In this document: positions 33,804-45,293 of the stretch, in pieces | Numbering within the stretch: the first letter of the stretch is position 1 | Layout of the letters: every line of letters starts with the position of its first letter | Origin: Hormiphora californensis | Taxonomy: Eukaryota > Ctenophora > Tentaculata > Cydippida > Pleurobrachiidae | Direction of reading: 5' to 3' | Length of the DNA: 64,000 nucleotides | Assembly (NCBI GenBank): GCA_020137815.1 | Contig: CM035358.1 | Span: 7,174,733 to 7,238,732 of the forward strand | Translations under genes and position numbers: made by a program | The notes under the pieces: generated by a model | Told to the model about the DNA's origin: nothing | Databases searched by the model: none | Seen by the model: only the letters and a program-made list of their open reading frames with translations

Positions 33804-34788
33804 TACGTGAAGAGGCTTCAGAAAAAAGGAAACTCAAGCAGTGGTCGATAGTAAAAGATATATTATGATGTGTTAAGAACCTTGAATTAAGATTTTAACA
33901 TGAATTGTGTTAATAACCGAATTATGGTTTAACATGTTCCCGTGTTCCCATGCTCACACTTTGCGGCTTGTATCATGATACAATTATAGGCAATAAGTGC
34001 TACATGATCAATACTATAATGCTGCACCAACAGGGGCGGTATCTATTACAAAGGTTTAGGTTCGTGTCAAGTGTATCATGATATCATGCACAGTGGTTAC
34101 TGGTTATATTGTGCATTACTCCGATCAATGTCATATTATCAGAGTTTAAATCTTATCGATTGATTTATCGGTCAAAACATGTGCTTGTCGCAAGAATCCT
34201 ACAAAAAGTGTAATTAAAAACTAGATGCATTAACAGCACATGAAATAATTTCAGGAGTAATTTCATAGCAATTAATTAACGGGTGAAGTTTGGTAATTAA
34301 ATCAAGACAAGGTGATTTGAATTTTAAAGTTAAAATAGTAACCGTGAGAGAGGATCCTTTTTTCTCAGTCATAATACACAGTGCAATTAAAACCGCAAAC
34401 ACTTACTGTAACGCAGAGATATAGTGATAGTGATAGAGAGAGAGAGAAAAGTATTTTCTAAACTGCTTGTTATCGTCGAAGAAGACTGAAGAGAAAGTGG
34501 GATGGTAGTCGGTATAACAGTTGTAGTGCATCAGGAGAGATACATGTAGGAGAAACTTTGCGGAAAAAAGTACATGATAGATCAAACGGATAGTGTGCAG
34601 AGTGTGAGAGAGAGGGATTATATGAGAGGTATAAGACAGAGAGACAAAAGAAGAGAGGGAAGAAAGTTCTACAGCTGCAAAAACTATGTTATGATTTACC
34701 AATTCACGTGAGATCTGCGTTAAAAACTGCTGAGTAGCTGCAGCACATACGGCATTACAGCAGGACCCTCTTCCGGAATTTAGACCTT
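33804..34788. other. AT-rich intergenic region, one doubtful frame
   Basis: A + frame from about 34594 to 34734 reads YERYKTERQKKRGKKVLQLQ and ends HVRSALKTAE. It is GA-biased and has no partner exon, so I do not call it a gene. Confidence 0.3.
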
Positions 34789-35285
34789 AGGACATTAGGA
34801 CCTTAGGACCTTAGGACCAGAGGACCAGAGGACCTTAGGACCTTAGGACCTTAGGACCTTATGACCTTAGGACCTTAGGACCTTAGGACCTTAGGACCTT
34901 AGGACCTTAGGACCTTAGGACCTTAGGACCCTTAGGACCTTAGGACCTTAGGACCTTAGGACCTTAGGACCTTATGACCTTAGGACCTTAGGACCTTAGG
35001 ACCTTAGGACCTTAGGACCTTAGGACCTTAGGACCTTAGGAACTTAGGACCTTAGGACCTTAGGACCTTAGGACCTTAGGACCTTAGGACCTTAGGACCT
35101 TAGGACCTTAGGACCTTAGGACCTTAGGACCTTTAAGGACCTTAGGACCTTAGGACCTTAGGACCTTAGGACATTAGGACCTTAGGACCAGAGGACCTTA
35201 GGACCTTAGGACCTTAGGACCTTAGGACCTTAGGACCTTAGGACCTTAGGACCTTTAAGGACCTTTAAGGACCTTTAAGGACCTT
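34789..35285. repeat. 8-bp tandem repeat, CTTAGGAC
   Basis: About 60 units of ttaggacc with occasional accagagg, cttatgac and ctttaagg variants. It lies about 220 bp downstream of the bHLH gene. Confidence 0.95.
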
Positions 35286-35502
35286 AGTCAGGCCCTATGA
35301 AGGTCCAACTCGATTGATACCTTTTCGAGGTGAAGATAAAAAAGATTTTTTTGACGAGACAAACAATTCAATGTACACAATCATAATTATTCACATAATA
35401 TTCATTCATTCGAAAACTCTGTTTACTCAATCACATTTTCATAGTTCCTCCTAAGTTTTCCCGCCAAAATTCACAGGCTAAAAGAAATCTAACAGCTGGT
35501 TA

Positions 35503-37568
35503 TTAGATGAAGGTAACTCCATTGCGAAAGTAAGGCTTCCTCTCGGGGTATGGTCGGTGAATTATCCTTCGAGAGATATCCCTATGTGGCATTCCTGCAA
35601 AGTGCAAATAGAAACTGTAGATAGAAACTGTGAGACAACGAGTTGTAGCAGCTTTTTGCGATAAAACTGTACATTAATAGCAGTTGCCGAGTTCTTGACT
35701 TACCAACTCCTGAGCACCTACATTCCCAGTTTTCTCCGTGTAGTTCTTTGGAGAGAGAACAAATGTAGCTGATCGCATTCTTCAGAGTTTGTAGTCTCGT
35801 CGGCTTCTTGGCACTTGGGCCTGTGAGGGATAATGAATAAACCTTATTTGCTCTCATTATCGAGCTGTGCAACCCGGGGACAATGAGGGCCTAATATCAA
35901 GTGTCAATAATTGCGACTTTTTACCGAATCACAGCTATACAACTGTGATAGTAGACTCTTATAATAGATGCTCCTGTGGCTAGTACACATTGTCTACCGG
36001 GACATGACTAACGATCTGCAGGGATCACAGCTGGTTCACATGTCGCCAGTAAACATGGTATCAATTCGATATTTCAATAATAATATTTTATTATTCATTG
36101 ATAAAGATATCAACTGATAAATGATACGGAACTCTTTACTAAAGAAATATAGGTGGAAATCCTATAAAGGTCAAGGCCATTAACCCCTGAAACCTTAGGT
36201 CTCAAGTTGTTTTGTTTTCTCGCGGAGAGAGAAAGAGAGGGGATCGAACAAGGCAAGGCTCAGTCACGGCCATTCCCAGATTCCCTAAGACCTCGGGTTT
36301 CAAAGGTAACCATGGCCGTGAACTGTTCAGACACGACTATTTTTCCCTTGGTTATTGATATCAGCTTGAGTAGGAATTCGAAGAAAGCACTGTGGTACAT
36401 AGTGTGTACCACATGAGTGCGTAGTACACACCCTGTGTGTACTAGGGTGTGTTATACTAGGAACTGATAATAATCTTACCTTGTTGAAACTCGGGATCAA
36501 TTTTCTTGCGGAGTGTCTCCACATTGTGACGAATATCTGCCACTCTCTTTCTCTCCCTTTCCCCTTTCTCCACCCGTCTACTTTCAGGGCTTGTCTCCAG
36601 AGACCGGGCTATGTGGACACCTAGGGGTGGGTGGAGGGGTTAGGTGGAGGGGTGGGTGGAGGGGTGGGGTAGAGGGGTTGGGTGGAGGGGTTGGGTGGAG
36701 GGGTTAGGTGGAGGGGTGGGTGGATGGGTTAGGTGGAGGGGTGGGTGGAGGGGTGGGGTAGAGGGGTGGGTGGAGGGGTTAGGTGGAGGGGTGGGGTAGA
36801 GGGGTGGGTGGAGGGGTTAGGTGGAGGGGTTAGGTGGAGGAGTTAGGTGGAGGGGTTGGGTGGAGGGGTGGGTGGAGGGGTGGGGTAGAGGGGTGGACAC
36901 CTAGTGAAAGGTATTTAGCGGGCTATTTGGACACCTAGTGAATAGTAGAAAGGATTACTAATGTCCGGATTGAACTGGGGCTGATCCGAGAGCAGTCAGC
37001 GGCACAAAACAAGACAACTAGGAAAACACTTACTGGAGTTAGAGATGGTTGGAGATTGTATCACAGTTTTCTGTTGCTGCTGTATCAACCCGTACTGAAA
37101 TTGGGATAAAACCTTAGTTTCACAACAACAGCTCAACAACAAGACAGTATGAAACCAAGCATAGCCATGATATCAAATCGAAAAATCAAGTATAACAATC
37201 GGTTCAAAATCAAGTCAATTGGGGTATTATGGCCGGGGTATTGTGGGGTATTATGGGTTGGACCAGTCTGAGAGGACTGGGGGCACCATCCGCGGTAGGA
37301 GAAGAGGGTTTGCAGCTGGAAGCTGCAGCAGTTCTCGCGTTTACCAGAGTTGATTCAGACATTCATAACACAAGTAATTTCAAATGGGAATTGTCATTTG
37401 AAATTACTTGTGTTGTGAATGTCTGAATTCCAACTCTGGCAAACGCGAGAACTGCTGCAGCTCCCAGCTGCAAACCCTCTCCCCGGGTATTATGGGGGCT
37501 GACTTGAATCTTACCTGAAGATGCTCTTGTTCAAGTCTGGCCTGGTGTAGAATTAGAGAAAACTGCAT
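35503..37568 (-). CDS. bHLH transcription factor, 150 aa
   Basis: Five exons in matching phase: 37568-37515 (ATG, MQFSLILHQARLEQEHLQ), 37094-37034 (YGLIQQQQKTVIQSP), 36608-36480, 35820-35704 and 35594-35503 (stop TAA). Exon 3 carries the basic region and helix 1: ERERKRVADIRHNVETLRKK, matching the ERxRxRVxxxNxxxxxLRxxIP consensus except that the usual Asn-containing segment reads IRHNVETL. Exon 4 starts in the loop and gives helix 2, TRLQTLKNAISYICSLSKEL, matching KLSKxxTLxxAxxYIxxL. The C-terminal exon is basic and aromatic (HRPYPERKPYFRNG). The Glu and Arg used for E-box contact are present, so DNA binding as a dimer in the nucleus is expected. The family (ASC/atonal-like) cannot be fixed by eye. 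Confidence 0.8.
36609..36930 (-). repeat. GGTGGAGGGG-type minisatellite beside the exon 3 acceptor, flanked by a duplication
   Basis: About 11-26-bp units of gtggaggggtgggt fill 36625-36895. The sequence at the exon 3 acceptor, gggctatgtggacaccta (36607), is repeated beyond the array as gggctatttggacaccta (36919), so the acceptor region exists twice. Confidence 0.85.
37299..37483. repeat. Palindromic element in bHLH intron 1
   Basis: The arms gagggtttgcagctgg... (37302-37386) and ...cagctgcaaaccctc (37396-37481) are reverse complements with few changes and a 9-nt centre. gggtattatgg flanks both sides. Confidence 0.85.
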
Positions 37569-37877
37569 GATCGGGACAAGAAATGAGGATCAAAGCTATA
37601 ATAGTTGAAGGGAATACCAGTTAGTGGGAGTATAACAGTTAGTTGCAGAGAGAGAAAATTATAGTAAAGGAGAGAGAAAGAGAAGGAGAGAGATAAGAAG
37701 AGAGAAAAACTAGAATGAAAAACAAGAAAGGCAGCTGTGCTCTGAGCTGGGTGCAATTATTTCTGCCACGCGCCCACGCGATCATCTTAGAGCTCTGTGG
37801 CACTCGCAAAAGAGTAGCGTTAATTGATATATACTGCAGGGGCACTGCACCCTCTCTCTCTCACTCTCTCTCTCACA

Positions 37878-37924
<47 letters not shown>

Positions 37925-37927
<3 letters not shown>

Positions 37928-39200
37928 GCATCTTGTAGTAGCTCCCAACTAAGAAGAGCTCAATTTGTTGAAATTCAATAACCGAATCTGGGTAATTGGG
38001 CACGTTGACTGACTAAATACAATGGAGCCCCGGCCCGCCTCACTATATTGCTGCACCCAGTATAAGAGGGTGACCTGGTGTGATCACGTGGGGGTGTTGT
38101 TGTTATGACAACAGGATGAGTAGGTGGAGCACGTGCAGAGTGAGATACAATTAACGTGTGAACTCACCCCTCAATTAATTGAAAACTTAATAATAAAATA
38201 ACAATTAACAATGAGAGTAGTTTAAGTGGCCAAATATAACTGAAGAAATTATCAGTCTTTTGCCTCAAAAATAAGAATCAAAACTGTAGGTAAATCAAAA
38301 GTATAGGGTGGAGGGGTGGGCGATTGGGTGGTGGGTGGAGGAGTTGGGTGGAAATGTGGGTGGAGGGGTGAATGGAGGGGTAGAGTGAAGGGTGGATGGC
38401 GGGGTGGGTGGATTAGAACGTGGAGGGTGGATTGGTGGATGGAGGGGTGGGTGGAGGGCTGGGTGGAAATGTGGGTGGAGGGGTGAATGGAGGGGTAGGT
38501 GGAGGGTTGGGTGGAGGGTTGGGTGGAGGGTTGGGTGGAGGGGTGGGTGGAGGGGTGAATGGAGGGGTGAATGGAGGGGTAGAGTGAAGGGTGGATGGCG
38601 GGGTGGGTGGATTAGAACGTGGAGGGTGGATTGGTGGATGGAGGGGTGGGTGGAGGGTTGGGTGGAGGGTTGGGTGGAGGGTTGGGTGGAGGGTTGGGTG
38701 GATGGGCGGGTGGAAATGTGGGTGGAGGGGTGAATGGAGGGGTAGAGTGAAGGGTGGATGGCGGGGTGGGTGGATTAGAACGTGGAGGGTGGATTGGTGG
38801 ATGGAGGGGTGGGTGGAGGGTTGGGTGGACGGGTTGGGTGGAGGGTTGGGTGGAGGGTTGGGTGGATGGGCGGGTGGAGGGGTGGGTGGAGGGGTGGGTG
38901 TAGGGGTGGGTGGAGGGTTGGGTGGAGGGTTGGGTGGAGGGGTGGGTGGATTGGTGGGTGGAGGGTTGGGTGGAGGGTTGGGTGGAGGGGTGGGTGGAGG
39001 GGTGGGTGTGTGTGGTGGGTGGAGGGGTGGGTGGATTGGTGGGTGGAGTGGTGGGTGGAGGGGTGGGTGGAGGGGTAGGTGGAGAGGTGGATGGAGAAGT
39101 GGATGGAGGCTTTAAGCTTTTATCTTATCAGGAGGTGGAGCTATGACCTGTATCGCAAAAAAAGAGAGCGGAAAATTTAAAAAATCGCCTTTTGTGCAGT
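37925..39200. repeat. Duplicated block, copy 1, with minisatellite 38310-39105
   Basis: About 370 bp of single-copy sequence (starting tctgcatcttgtagtagc) is followed by a GGTGGAGGGGTGG minisatellite organised in higher-order units of about 180 bp (each with gattagaacgtggaggg), then a tail with tatcaggaggtggagct. The same order recurs at 39870-41060. The block lies upstream of the bHLH gene. Confidence 0.85.
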
Positions 39201-39862
<662 letters not shown>

Positions 39863-39869
39863 GAGAGAG

Positions 39870-41060
39870 ATCTGCATCTTGTAGTAGCTCCCAACTAAGA
39901 AGAGCTCAATTTGTTGAAATTCAATAACCGAATCTGGGTAATTGGGCACGTTGACTGACTAAATACAATGGAGCCCCGGCCCGCCTCACTATATTGCTGC
40001 ACCCAGTATAAGAGGGTGACCTGGTGTGATCACGTGGGGGTGTTGTTGTTATGACAACAGGATGAGTAGGTGGAGCACGTGCAGAGTGAGATACAATTAA
40101 CGTGTGAACTCACCCCTGAACTAATTGAAAACTTAATAATGAAAAAACAATGAGAGTAGTTTAAGTGGCCAAATATAACTGAAGAAATTCTCAGTCTTTT
40201 GCCTCAACAATAAGAATCAAAACTGTAGGTAAATCAAAAGCATAGGGTGGAGGGGTGGTCGATTGGTGGTGGGGGTGGAGGAGGTGGGTGGAAATGTGGG
40301 TGGAGGGGGTGAATGGAGGGGTAGAGTGAAGGGTGGATGGCGGGGTGGGTGGATTAGAACGTGGAGGGTGGATTGGTGGATGGAGGGGTGGGTGGAGGGC
40401 TGGGTGGAAATGTGGGTGGAGGGGTGAATGGAGGGGTAGGTGGAGGGTTGGGTGGAGGTTTGGGTGGAGGGTTGGGTGGGAGGGTGGGTTAGGGGTGATG
40501 GAGGGTGATGGAGGGGTAGAGTTGAAGGGTGGATGGCGGGGTGGGTGGATTAGAACGTGAGGGGTGGGATTGGTGGATTGGAGGGGTGGGTGGAGGGTTG
40601 GGTGGAGGGTTGGGTGGGGGTTGGGTGGAGGGTTGGTGGATGGGCGGGTGGAAATGTGGGTGGAGGGTGAATGGAGGGTAGAGTGAAGGGTGGATGGCGG
40701 GGTGGGTGGATTAGACGTGGAGGGTGGATTGGTGGATGGAGGGTGGGTGGAGGTTGGGTGGAGGGTTGGGTGGAGGGTTGGGTGGATTGGCGGGTGGAGG
40801 GTGTGGGTGGAGGGGTGGGTGTAGGGGTGGGTGGAGGGTTGGGTGGAGGTTGGTGGAGGGTGGGTGGTTTTGGTGGTGGAGGTGTTGGTGGATGGGTTGG
40901 GTGTGGAGGGGTGGTGGTGTGTGGTGTGGTAGGGGTGGGTGATTGGTGGGTGATGGTGTGCGGTGGGTGGGTGTGGGGGGTGGTGGAGGTTGTGGAGCTT
41001 TAAGTTTTCTTTGAGTGGCTTAGCTTATCGAAACAGGAGGTGGAATAAACGCTTTGGGAT
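39870..41060. repeat. Duplicated block, copy 2
   Basis: Nearly identical to 37925 onward for about 370 bp, then the minisatellite with many single-base losses (for example gggtgaatgg changes and gtggtgg runs), then gctttaag and aacaggaggtgga. The rising error rate toward 41000 looks technical. Confidence 0.8.
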
Positions 41061-41595
41061 AAAAAACCTTTAATTTTAACGGGGGGTAGTTAATCAAAAA
41101 AAAAAAAACAAAAAAAAAACCTTTGTGGTAATAAAAAAAATTTAAATTGGGGGGGAAAATTTTTTCCGTTTTTTTTTTAGGTTTTTGTTGGGGGGGTAAA
41201 GCTTGGGGTTTTTTCCGATTTTTTTTTTGGGGGTGGTTTGAATAAGGGTGTTTGTTTATTTAAAGTTTTTGGGGTTTTTTTTAAAAGGGGGGGGTAAAAT
41301 TTTGGGAAAAGTTTAACTTTTGATTTTTTTTTTTGAAAAATTGTTTTTTTTGGGGGTTTTTCCCCCCTTTTTTTTTTTCCCCCCTTTTTCTTCCCCCTTT
41401 TTCCCCTTCCCTTTCTCCCCCCCAAATTTTTTCCCTTTTCCCCCTTTTTTCCAAGTTTGTTCTTTTTTCCCCCCCCTTTTGGGGGGAAAAAAAATTTTCC
41501 CCTTTTCCTTTGGGGGCCCCAAAAAATTTTGGGGGGGGAAAATTTAACCCGGGGAAAAAAGAAAAAAGGGAAAAAAGGGGGGGAAAGGGGGAAAA

Positions 41596-41638
<43 letters not shown>

Positions 41639-41760
41639 TTTTTTTCGCCCTTTGCGGTCCTCTCCCCCCCTTTTTTCGTTTTTGCAAGGTTTTTCGATTA
41701 TATTTTTTCCTTCGCGGGGGGGGGTTTTTTCTGGGGGCCCCCCCCCCCCCCCTGTTGCGC
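41061..41760. other. Probable low-quality sequence
   Basis: Almost only homopolymer runs of 3-30 bases (A, T, C or G), unlike any neighbouring DNA. Open frames here should be ignored. Confidence 0.7.
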
Positions 41761-42193
41761 AGCCAAAGGCAAGGAGGTACTACTCGTCCATTTTCTCTGC
41801 ACTCCCAGATCGCTGCCCCCAAATTTTGAGAAGAAAGGTGGGCGCATATCCTCTTTTGTGATGAAACAAAACAATTCAATACGCGCGAGAGCAGTTTCCC
41901 GACTTACTTTTCCTGATCCCTTATCCGGCGGGTCCATTCAGACATTCGATGATCGGGATCCGGTGTCCTTCCTATTTTCTACTTTCTTTCGCACTTTCCA
42001 GTAAACTCGTGCGTGCTTTCAGGCCAATGCTCTGACCACAGTTCTCGCGTGCCCTTATTTAAAAGAAATGAGAATAGGGTCAGACCAATGCTCTGACAGC
42101 GTGTCATAAAATACTGTTCTCGAAGTCCTACTGGACTTTCCTAACCTAGAAAATTTCCATTCCGAGTCTTTCTGATCCGATATAAGATAAATG
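41761..42193. other. Short unique stretch with tRNA-like repeat
   Basis: gcccttatccggcgggtcc-like sequence near 41920 also occurs reverse-oriented near 24010. caggccaatgctctgac copies at 42020 and 42090 are the tRNA-like repeat. No gene. Confidence 0.4.
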
Positions 42194-42293
42194 AACTATG
42201 AACGTTTGTAGACTGGCGCGTTATCAAGTTGGCTGTTCCCAGCGCGAGCTGGGGACAGCCAACTGGAGTTTAATCGCCCGGCAGGGCGATTAA

Positions 42294-42762
42294 AGTGAGA
42301 GTGGACCGAATCAGAATTGGACAAGTTTTTTGTAGGTAGTAGAGATTAGCTTTCTGAGCATTTTGCGTCTTTGCCGCTCAAAATCGACCCACCCATCACT
42401 GAGATATATTTGTTATGTTGGGAGAACTCCTGTTTAATCAGTATGTATAAAACAGAATAGAAACAATCGTGGTGTTTTACTAACACATTCTGAATATAAG
42501 AAGTGAGGTTGACATGTCCATGCACAGAAGCAGGGCAATGCAAGCCAGCATATCAAACATTTAAAGAATGTGTTAGTAAAACACAAGGATTGTTTCTATC
42601 CTGTTTGATAAATATTGATCCAGCAGGAATTCTCCCAACATAACAAAAATATCTCAGTGATGGGTGGGTCGATTTTGAGCGGCAAAAACGCAAAATGCTC
42701 GGAAAGCTAATCTCTACTACCTACAACAAACTTGTCCAATTCTGATCCGGTCCACTCTCACT
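42294..42762. repeat. 469-bp palindromic mini-transposon, TTAA-flanked
   Basis: Ends AGTGAGAGTGGACC and GGTCCACTCTCACT with TTAA at 42290-42293 and 42763-42766. The arms are about 200 bp, the centre about 70 bp. It interrupts the cloverleaf element exactly at its ttaaa. Confidence 0.85.
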
Positions 42763-43477
42763 TTAAACTGGTTTAACAGTTTCCAGCCGCAGGGGTATAA
42801 GAGCCGCCTATTGTGGGTTAATATTGCCCACACGACACTCTAAGGCCCATATTTCGCTTTTGGATTGACTTTTCAATCTAAAACTTATATCTAACGATAG
42901 CCATAACACTTGTCTCTCACATGAACAAATGATAATTTGTATAATCAGTGATCTTAATGGGGTTTGCTTGCATTTTATACAGCTCACTCAAATATGCACT
43001 ATAGAGCACCAGTTATCACGTGACAGGGCAAGATGTCAACACCTCTTAGTACACGTGATCAGTGCATCCCCCATTCCCCATCCTGGTCCCTATCACATGG
43101 GTAGTGCACTACAGACCATTGGACGATGACAGGTGGTGAAACCATATCACGTGTTCGATTTATGACATGTGAACCCTTCCCATGTGAGTGTTTTTCAGCC
43201 AATGAGATGTCACCACCATGAGTAACGCTTGACAAATCGCTAATAAATCAATCGCCTTATACAGTTGGTTTTCATTATTCATATCATCAGAGAGATAATT
43301 GTCAAAAAGTAAGACTTAAGAAATGCTAGGCAGATTGAATGAAAACTATGGCCTACAGATACCGTTTTATAAACCACCCCCCCTGCTGATATTTCCCGCA
43401 GTCTACTGTGGTATATCAAATAATTCCCTCCCTCTGTTTTCACACCTTTCATAATTCCCGGGGTCGTTTTATAAGAA

Positions 43478-43634
43478 ATAACCACGGCTAGTAAAGTGAT
43501 GAAATTTGATAATCCCCTACGGGGATTATCACACGATATTCCCCTCGTCACTCCGTTCCTCGTGGATATCGTATTGATATACCAGCCTAATAGGCTGGTA
43601 TATCAGATTTCATCCCTCTACTAACCGGGGTTAT
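43478..43634. repeat. Second cloverleaf, nested
   Basis: Closing stem 43478-43505 with 43607-43634 (28 bp, four mismatches). Three adjacent hairpins: 43507-43517/43521-43531 (tgataatcccc, 3-nt loop), 43533-43539/43566-43572 (acgatat), 43575-43587/43593-43605 (tgatataccagcc, 13 bp perfect). Confidence 0.8.
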
Positions 43635-43777
43635 CTATATTATATGCGTGTGGGCAAATTTAACCCACAGTAGGCTATATACTGTTAAATCCTGACGCCG
43701 ATCCCGAGGCGCTAGCCGAGGGTGAGGGGGAGGTGATTTAAACCTATAACGCGATAGGCTAACAAACGTTCATAGTT

Positions 43778-44280
43778 TATAAAACCCGATAGCAATTTCA
43801 CACTAACAAGAGACACAACACAAGGTAAAACACAGAAGGAGTTCTGGAAAATAGTCAACAGACGTCCCCAAACTGTGTGTAGACTAACTGGCACCTAGTT
43901 GCAACTTGCAACTGTTCCTAACATATTTGAGTAAGAGAGAGGAAGATTGGGGCTAATACACACAGTGAGAGATATTGAACAGTAAAAGAGAGAATGAGAG
44001 AGAGAAGAGATAGGAATGCGATTCTTTTGACTTTTTATGAGAGAGATAACATTGAAAAGTGTTGCAGATGTGTTCCCCTCTCTGTTATTGACAGAACTGT
44101 GTGTTTACACACATTTTATTTACTCTGAATTTTACACGCATGTTATTCAAATGAAGAGAAATGCGTGAAAAAGAGAGCGGGACTGTTAAAACGCGAGCAG
44201 GGTGTTAAATCCCCCACCTAGCAGTTATCATGAGCGCGCAAAATCTTCAAACGACTGTTAAATCAGCTATCGGGTTTCAT
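43778..44280. repeat. Body of the cloverleaf-headed element, second copy
   Basis: Blocks homologous to 14364-14830 in the same order; GA-rich centre; no conserved frame. Confidence 0.5.
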
Positions 44281-44344
44281 AATAACTTGACAAGGGTCAG
44301 CACAGTGTGCTGATAGGCCAGTTTCGACCCCCGTGAAATATATC

Positions 44345-44485
44345 AGCACACACCATTCACCAACGTTAAAATTAAAAATAAAATTTGACGTTTTTTGGTC
44401 ATAACTCTGCCATTTCTTGGCAAAATTGCTTCATTTTGGGCTTGTTGGAAAAAGGGCATTTAATTTTAACGTTGGTGTGTGCTGA
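44345..44485. repeat. Deletion derivative of the 6857-7268 family
   Basis: Left arm aaatttgacgttttttggtc and the following 80 bp match 6900-6980. It then jumps to a short right end, ttaattttaacgttggtgtg. Confidence 0.8.
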
Positions 44486-44507
44486 TTCGATGAAATACCG
44501 TAAGAAG

Positions 44508-44585
44508 ACGCGTAGCATTGACCAATCACAGCCCTAGACCGTGCGTTACAAAAACGGTGTGCGTCTGCGTACCGTTTTTGAAAAC
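44508..44585. repeat. Short element, ataccgtaagaagacgc family
   Basis: ataccgtaagaagacgcg opposes gcgtctgcgtaccgttttt around gaccaatcacagcc. Confidence 0.5.
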
Positions 44586-44950
44586 CGTTTCTCAACTACT
44601 AAAAGCGGCACTGTCACACGACTCACAGGTTTTGGGAAAATGATAAAATTAATAAAACAACAAACAACAAACAAAACTCTCTCTTTTCGTCGATTTGTTC
44701 AGTAAACAGAACTTGTCATAAATGACCATATATGGTCATGATGGTACTCTGATCCCTATATATTACTGATCATACATTAGGTTAATCGATCTAAAGTTAT
44801 CGATAAAAATCTCCTAAAGCTATTTTATATAAATTAAAATAGTTTTTATAAGTTTGTCTGGTTATAATTAGAACCGCAACACAAATAAATACATTTTGAT
44901 AGAAAGTGAACAATCTAAAGTGAGTGAATGTTGTATAACACTCAAGAGGG
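44586..44950. other. AT-rich spacer, nothing seen
   Basis: No exon or strong repeat. Confidence 0.3.
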
Positions 44951-45015
44951 AGACATTGTGAGTTGCAGCTCACAGCTCACACACTGCATGAGTTGCAGCT
45001 CACAGCTCACACTAG

Positions 45016-45205
45016 GCTCTGCCCGGTAGATCATTGTCTCAACAATTTGTTATTTGTTAGGGGAGGAGTTGGGTGGAGGGGTGGGTGGAGGGGTGGGTGG
45101 AGGGGTGGAATGGTGGGTGGAATGGTGGGTGGAGGGGTGGGTGGAGGGTTGGGTGGAAGGGTGGCTCCGCCCGGTAGATCATTGTCTCAACAATTTGTTG
45201 TAGGG
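45016..45205. repeat. GGTGGAGGGG minisatellite within a short direct repeat
   Basis: The array is 45063-45165. It is bordered by two copies of cccggtagatcattgtctca (45024 and 45171), each continuing acaatttgtt. Confidence 0.85.
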
Positions 45206-45293
45206 TATGCGGTTCACTTTCCGCCATTACCGTATCACTAACAGTTAACACGAACACGAGAGAAAAATAAAACAAGGAAAACACACACACATG

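Larger units (their letters stand above)
42194..43777. repeat. Cloverleaf-headed element with nested insertions
   Basis: Closing stem 42194-42224 with 43746-43777 (aactatgaacgtttgt paired). First hairpin 42228-42243/42248-42263 (gttggctgttcccagc), second 42269-42279/42284-42294 (tttaatcgccc). The third arm (ggtttaa near 42770 with tttaaacc at 43737) has been opened by insertions, including the palindrome 42294-42762 and a second cloverleaf 43478-43634. Same architecture as 14176-14363. Confidence 0.7.

Noticed and set aside
34594-34734. A basic frame ending DLPIHVRSALKTAE, resembling a LINE tail
   Set aside because: Too short and GA-biased; the similarity is not specific.
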